Part shown: piece by piece, positions 6,165-8,781 of the stretch | How positions within the stretch are numbered: position 1 is the stretch's first letter | Layout: each line of letters opens with the position of its first letter | NCBI GenBank assembly: GCA_040255675.1 | Contig: JBDZVM010000070.1 | Span: forward strand, 1 to 8,781 | Length of the DNA: 8,781 bases | Reading direction: 5' to 3' | From: JBDZVM01 sp040255675 | Lineage (GTDB): Bacteria; Actinomycetota; Actinomycetes; Acidothermales; Acidothermaceae | Notes under the pieces: generated by a model | The model's input: only the letters and a program-made list of their open reading frames with translations | Told to the model about the DNA's origin: nothing | Database searches by the model: none | Program-made: the position numbers and the translations under genes

Positions 6165-6688
6165 GACGCCGCCTGCTCATGCTCGATTCCACAACACGAA
6201 CCGTCCGCGGCGACGACTGCGCCGTTTGGACAACGGCGCGTCTCCGACCCAGTCCTTAAGGACTGGATCCGGTTCGAATTGTTCGAAGCAACCGACGAAG
6301 CATTTGCTTTAGCACTTGCTCGGCTATTGCTGTTGCCGTTGCTACGTCGTTTACTTCCCGACCTGATACCGCCGGCACGACCGGCTGCGGCCCGCTTCGC
6401 GCGCAACGCAAGCACCTGCGCACGGCTCGAGTTTGTGGCGAGATAGTCGAGCAAATACCAGCAATCGTCGCGCTCTGCCCAAAGGCCCGCGTTGACGAGC
6501 CGCTGAGCGATCGCATCCGCATCACCAAGACCGAGCAAACGTCGCGCGACCGAACGCGGAATCAATCCGTCCGTCAAATGCTGAGCGCAATAGCACGACG
6601 CGGCGAAGTGAAGAGCGAGCGCGGCATAACCCGCGCGCTCCATTCGCGGATCGGACGCCGTGCCGGCGTCGAAGCGTACCGAGATCAC
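6161..6688 (-). CDS. Phage replication-like protein
   Basis: A 175-residue protein. Residues 1-90 resemble an N-terminal domain found in many actinophage replication-type proteins: VRFDAGTASDPRMERAGYAA, then HLTDGLIPRSVARRL, NAGLW and WYLLDYLATNSSR. In related proteins the last part reads like HDYL...N.SR. Residues 100-145 are a Ser/Asn/Arg/Ala-rich linker, and the tail has C153, C165, C166 and H170 (CPNG...DGSCCGIEH), possibly metal-binding. The GTG at 6688 overlaps the excisionase stop by 4 bp (GTGA). I prefer it to earlier in-frame starts up to 6805, which would overlap most of the excisionase gene. No helicase or primase motif is present, so it would act as an initiator or helper rather than a full replicase. 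The initiation role is inferred from the family look and from context. Confidence 0.72.
   Translation of the reverse strand: MISVRFDAGTASDPRMERAGYAALALHFAASCYCAQHLTDGLIPRSVARRLLGLGDADAIAQRLVNAGLWAERDDCWYLLDYLATNSSRAQVLALRAKRAAAGRAGGIRSGSKRRSNGNSNSRASAKANASSVASNNSNRIQSLRTGSETRRCPNGAVVAADGSCCGIEHEQAAS
6249..6287. repeat. 18-bp palindrome and twin TTCGAA inside the replication-like gene
   Basis: CCAGTCCTTAAGGACTGG (6249-6266) is a perfect palindrome; it is followed by TTCGAA at 6273-6278 and again at 6282-6287. They fall in the part that encodes the low-complexity linker, next to a locally less GC-rich stretch (6287-6350). Lambdoid phages keep their origin inside the initiator gene in just such a linker, so this is a candidate origin. 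Confidence 0.5.
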
Positions 6689-6873
6689 AGCGCTTGACGT
6701 GCCGCGCCGTATTGCGCTTCGAGCCACGCGAGGACGTCTTGACGCTTGTACACGACGCGTCGACCGACCTTGAAACTGGCCGGCCCGGTGCCTTGGTGAC
6801 GCCAAAATCTCAGTGTTGCGAGGGGAACCCGCACGAGCTCCGCGACTTCCGGCATCGTCATGATGTCAGCCAT
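6685..6873 (-). CDS. xis: Excisionase / MerR-like helix-turn-helix protein
   Basis: A 62-residue DNA-binding protein with one winged helix-turn-helix: MTMPEVAELVRVPLATLRFW (residues 5-24), then a wing with GPASFKVGRRVVYKRQDVLAWLEAQ. This is the common actinophage recombination directionality factor (excisionase) fold, which bends attachment-site DNA so that integrase favours excision; some family members act as transcription regulators instead. The ATG at 6873 is chosen because a purine-rich site (GAAGAGA) precedes it; an earlier in-frame start at 6924 would read through the operator region. It is the first gene of the leftward operon. Its stop overlaps the GTG of the next gene. Confidence 0.85.
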   Translation of the reverse strand: MADIMTMPEVAELVRVPLATLRFWRHQGTGPASFKVGRRVVYKRQDVLAWLEAQYGAARQAL

Positions 6874-6895
6874 GCGATCTCTTCGACCTTTCTTG

Positions 6896-6922
6896 GAGAG
6901 TAAGTGTGTAGTGCTTGCTCTC
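6896..6922. promoter_or_regulatory. Operator-like inverted repeat 1
   Basis: GAGAGTAAG (6896-6904) and CTTGCTCTC (6914-6922) form an inverted repeat with one mismatch around a 9-base spacer. The half-site GAG(T/C)AAGT recurs at 6947-6969 and 6982-6989. It lies just upstream of the excisionase start, where a repressor could control the leftward operon. Confidence 0.6.
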
Positions 6923-6946
6923 AAGAGATTTACACAAAGGTTGCGC

Positions 6947-6969
6947 GAGTAAGTGTTGACAACTTGCTC
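6947..6969. promoter_or_regulatory. Operator-like inverted repeat 2
   Basis: GAGTAAGT (6947-6954) and ACTTGCTC (6962-6969) face each other across a 7-base spacer that holds most of the TTGACA promoter element. A protein bound here would block the rightward promoter. One more half-site (ACTTGCTC, 6982-6989) lies at the predicted transcription start. Confidence 0.65.
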
Positions 6970-6985
6970 TAGTCGTGCGTAACTT
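6956..6985 (+). promoter_or_regulatory. Putative promoter of the regulator/integrase unit
   Basis: A consensus -35 hexamer TTGACA (6956-6961) is followed after 18 bp by TAACTT (6980-6985), a fair -10 element. Transcription would start near 6992, at or just before the GTG at 6993, implying a leaderless transcript, common in actinobacteria. It overlaps the operator-like repeats. Confidence 0.45.
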
Positions 6986-6992
6986 GCTCTCC

Positions 6993-7613
6993 GTGCGAAT
7001 GGAGATAGGGAACGGCGGCTGGGCTCGCTTCAGCGACGACGGCGGTGGCAGTGTTGGCGTCCCTGGTTATGTGTACGTTCGCGCGACAGCCGACGAGCGG
7101 GGTCGGCTGCGCATCGTCGAGCTCTACGTCGACGCGCGGGGCGAGCCTCTCGAGCGCAGGCATCTGGCGAACTTCCCGTTACATGAGCTCGAGGCATCGG
7201 TAAACGCGCACGCGGACGCCTTTGCAGTCAGGATGCAGCTTCTGGCCGTCGATCTGTCCCGTGCGGCCTCATACTTCTCGACATCGTTCGCCAGGCCTGG
7301 TTCGCACTGGGTGGCCGACATGCTGTGGTCGCAGGTCAAAGACAGCGGCGTGAAGAAGCCGCCATTCGGTCCGGATCCGTCACCTGAGCAAGAGCCGCCG
7401 CCGCGGCCGCCGTTGGGCGCTCCGGAATCGCTCGATGAAACGTTCTTCACAGCGCTCGCCGAGGCGTACAGGGACGTCGTGAGTCGCCGAGAGCCGCCGG
7501 CGCCGACATTGGCTCAGGAGGCCGGAGTATCCGAGCGCACCATTCACCGATGGGTCTACGAGGCACGCAAGCGCGGCTATTTGCCGCCAGCGCACCGAGG
7601 AAGGGCTGGTTGA
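6993..7613 (+). CDS. Putative DNA-binding regulator next to the integrase
   Basis: A protein of about 206 residues without a catalytic motif that I recognise. The N-terminal two-thirds is a mixed strand/helix domain (GYVYVRATADERGRLRIVEL near the start). A Pro-rich linker follows (PDPSPEQEPPPRPPLG). The C-terminal 60 residues carry a helix-turn-helix: SLDETFFTALAEAYRDVVSR, then LAQEAGVSERTIHRWVYEAR. Actinobacterial integrated elements often place proteins ending in such a motif (GVS.RT..RWV..AR.RG.L) beside the integrase. Start codons at 6975, 6993 and 6999 are all possible and none has a ribosome site; I chose 6993 because the likely promoter fits a leaderless start there. Its stop is 2 bp before the integrase ATG. 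Given the repeats in the divergent promoter, it may be the element's repressor; this is inference. Confidence 0.75.
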   Translation: MRMEIGNGGWARFSDDGGGSVGVPGYVYVRATADERGRLRIVELYVDARGEPLERRHLANFPLHELEASVNAHADAFAVRMQLLAVDLSRAASYFSTSFARPGSHWVADMLWSQVKDSGVKKPPFGPDPSPEQEPPPRPPLGAPESLDETFFTALAEAYRDVVSRREPPAPTLAQEAGVSERTIHRWVYEARKRGYLPPAHRGRAG

Positions 7614-7615
7614 CC

Positions 7616-8692
7616 ATGGCGAGCATCAAAAAGCGGCCTGACGGTCAGTGGCGCGCTCGGTATCGCGATGGATCGGGCAACGAGCACGCGCGGCACTTCG
7701 CGCGCAAGGTCGACGCTCAGCGATGGGTTGACGAACAGACAACTGCCCTCGTGACCGGCCAGTGGGTCGACCCGAAGACCGCAAAGACCACGGTCGAGCA
7801 GTGGTGCGACGCGTGGCTCGAGGGTTATGGCACGCGGCGCGAGTCGAGCGTGAGAGCGGCCAAGGTGCATATAGCGCAGATCAAGGCTGCGTTCGGCTCG
7901 ATGCCGCTCTCCGCCGTCCGGCCTTCGCACGTAAGGGCCTGGACCGCGAAGCTACGAGGCGACGGCAAAGCCGCGAGCTACGTGTACGCGCTGCACTCCC
8001 GGCTAGCGCAGATCATGAGCGACGCCGTGCACGACGGGATCATTCCCCGCTCGCCGTGCTCGCGCCGGACGTCGCCGGGAACGGGCACACAACGGCCCTT
8101 CGTCGCCTCCACCGAACAGGTCTGGGCACTCCACGACGCGATGCCGAAGCACTTGCAAGCGGCGATCCTGCTCGGCGCCTTCGTCGGCCTCCGGTGCGCC
8201 GAGGCGTGCGGGCTTCGAGTCGGCGACGTCGACTTCATGCGCGGCATCGTCTCCCCGGCAGTGCAGTGGCCCGGCACGGAGCTAAAGACCGACACGAGCC
8301 GGACGCCGGTACCGATCCCGAACGACCTCGCTTTGACCCTGGCGGCACACGTCAAGACGTGGTCGGGGGAGACCCTGCTCACGAACGAGATCGGCAAGCC
8401 CTTGCCGCCGTGGGCACTAGAGCGGGCCATCCGGACGGCTCGCGGCAAGGTCAAGGGCTTGCCGGAGGGCTTCCGGTTCCACGACCTGCGCCACTACCTG
8501 GCGTCGTTGCTGATCTCCGCGGGCTGCGATGTGAAGGTCGTCCAGGCTCGGCTACGGCACGCCTCGGCAAAGACGACCCTCGACACTTACGGCCACCTGT
8601 GGCCCGACTCTGACGACCGCACGAGGACCGCCATTGCGGCGGTCCTCCAAGATCGTGCGGACTCTGTGCGGACTAAGGAGGTGATCGTTTAG
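7616..8692 (+). CDS. int: Tyrosine integrase, phage type with arm-binding domain
   Basis: A 358-residue integrase that would catalyse recombination between attP and the glnA attB. Residues 1-50 are the arm-binding domain (SIKKRPDGQWRARYRDGSGN), 57-145 the SAM-like core-binding domain, and 165-335 the catalytic domain. The active-site set looks complete: R193 (GLRCAE), K224 (ELKTD), H289 and R292 (FHDLRHYLAS), H315 (RLRHAS) and nucleophile Y325 (LDTYGHLW). The ATG at 7616 is preceded by GAGGAAGGG and lies 2 bp after the regulator stop; an in-frame ATG at 7550 would overlap that gene. The gene ends 34 bp before the attR core, and two GCGGACT arm-type-like repeats lie inside its last codons. This adjacency makes it the best candidate for the enzyme that integrated the element. 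Confidence 0.95.
   Translation: MASIKKRPDGQWRARYRDGSGNEHARHFARKVDAQRWVDEQTTALVTGQWVDPKTAKTTVEQWCDAWLEGYGTRRESSVRAAKVHIAQIKAAFGSMPLSAVRPSHVRAWTAKLRGDGKAASYVYALHSRLAQIMSDAVHDGIIPRSPCSRRTSPGTGTQRPFVASTEQVWALHDAMPKHLQAAILLGAFVGLRCAEACGLRVGDVDFMRGIVSPAVQWPGTELKTDTSRTPVPIPNDLALTLAAHVKTWSGETLLTNEIGKPLPPWALERAIRTARGKVKGLPEGFRFHDLRHYLASLLISAGCDVKVVQARLRHASAKTTLDTYGHLWPDSDDRTRTAIAAVLQDRADSVRTKEVIV
8656..8674 (+). repeat. Two arm-type-like integrase repeats, right arm
   Basis: TGCGGACT occurs at 8656-8663 and 8667-8674, 11 bp apart, in the same orientation and period as the three copies at 152-180. The repeats lie in the 3' coding end of int (the DRADSVRTKEV segment), 53-70 bp from the attR core. Confidence 0.65.
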
Positions 8693-8722
8693 CAAACGTG
8701 CAAGTCAGAGCGGGTGTCGAGC

Positions 8723-8781
8723 CTAAATGTCGAAGTAGAGCTCGAACTCGTGCGGGTGCGGGCGCAGCCGGATCGAGTCGA
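8723..8781 (-). CDS. glnA: Glutamine synthetase, C-terminal end (partial)
   Basis: The minus strand, entering from beyond the window, reads DSIRLRPHPHEFELYFDI and then TAG. RPHPxEFxLYFD is the characteristic end of glutamine synthetase, which condenses glutamate and ammonia to glutamine with ATP. Only 18 complete codons plus the stop are visible, so the GS subtype and the rest of the gene cannot be judged. Integration leaves the reading frame intact but changes everything downstream of the stop, including any native terminator. Confidence 0.85.
   Translation of the reverse strand, partial: DSIRLRPHPHEFELYFDI
8727..8746. other. attR core in glnA
   Basis: This is identical to 36-55 over 20 bp. 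Sequence to its right is host glnA. Sequence to its left belongs to the element and supplies the last isoleucine codon (ATT) and a TAG stop. The GlnA C-terminus is therefore restored with no amino-acid change over the part that can be compared. Confidence 0.88.

Noticed and set aside
7762..8613. A 283-codon open frame overlapping the integrase.
   Set aside because: It is a frame shadow of int, rich in Arg/Ala/Pro, while the int frame has all catalytic motifs.

Overview
The window holds what looks like a complete, compact integrated element of about 8.7 kb in a high-GC genome. The G/C-rich codon use, the GTG/TTG starts and the families present (an actinophage-type excisionase, a DUF6907-like protein, and an integrase-linked regulator ending in a helix-turn-helix) point to Actinomycetota. 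The genus cannot be resolved. The element sits in the 3' end of a glutamine synthetase gene (glnA). A 20-bp core that encodes the GlnA C-terminus is present at 36-55 (attL) and 8727-8746 (attR). The host gene enters from the right on the minus strand, with its last codons and stop at 8723-8781.

Left end (56-1611, plus strand): a 300-bp gene-free arm carries three integrase arm-type-like repeats at an 11-bp period. It is followed by a Xer-like tyrosine recombinase (355-1191) coupled to a small DUF6907-like gene, and then by a strong intrinsic terminator. Middle (1612-5102, minus strand): an HK97-fold major capsid protein and a short tail tape measure protein. No portal, terminase, protease, tail tube or lysis gene is present. 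Between 5103 and 5709 is a 600-bp gene-free stretch with four blocks of ACCCG pentamers, spaced 70, 80 and 90 bp apart, with palindromes between them.

Right part: a leftward early operon of four genes (excisionase, replication-like protein, zinc-ribbon protein, unknown 71-aa protein). Every junction in it is a 4-bp ATGA/GTGA overlap. Divergent from it is a rightward pair: a putative helix-turn-helix regulator and the tyrosine integrase that ends 34 bp before attR. The space between the divergent transcripts holds repeated GAGYAAGT half-sites and a TTGACA promoter, which looks like a lysogeny switch.

Taken together this resembles a phage satellite, or a strongly reduced prophage similar in scale to the phiRv elements of Mycobacterium tuberculosis. 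It can probably integrate, excise and perhaps replicate, but it would need a helper for DNA packaging and most virion parts. It brings its own capsid and tape measure, the two proteins that set head and tail dimensions.
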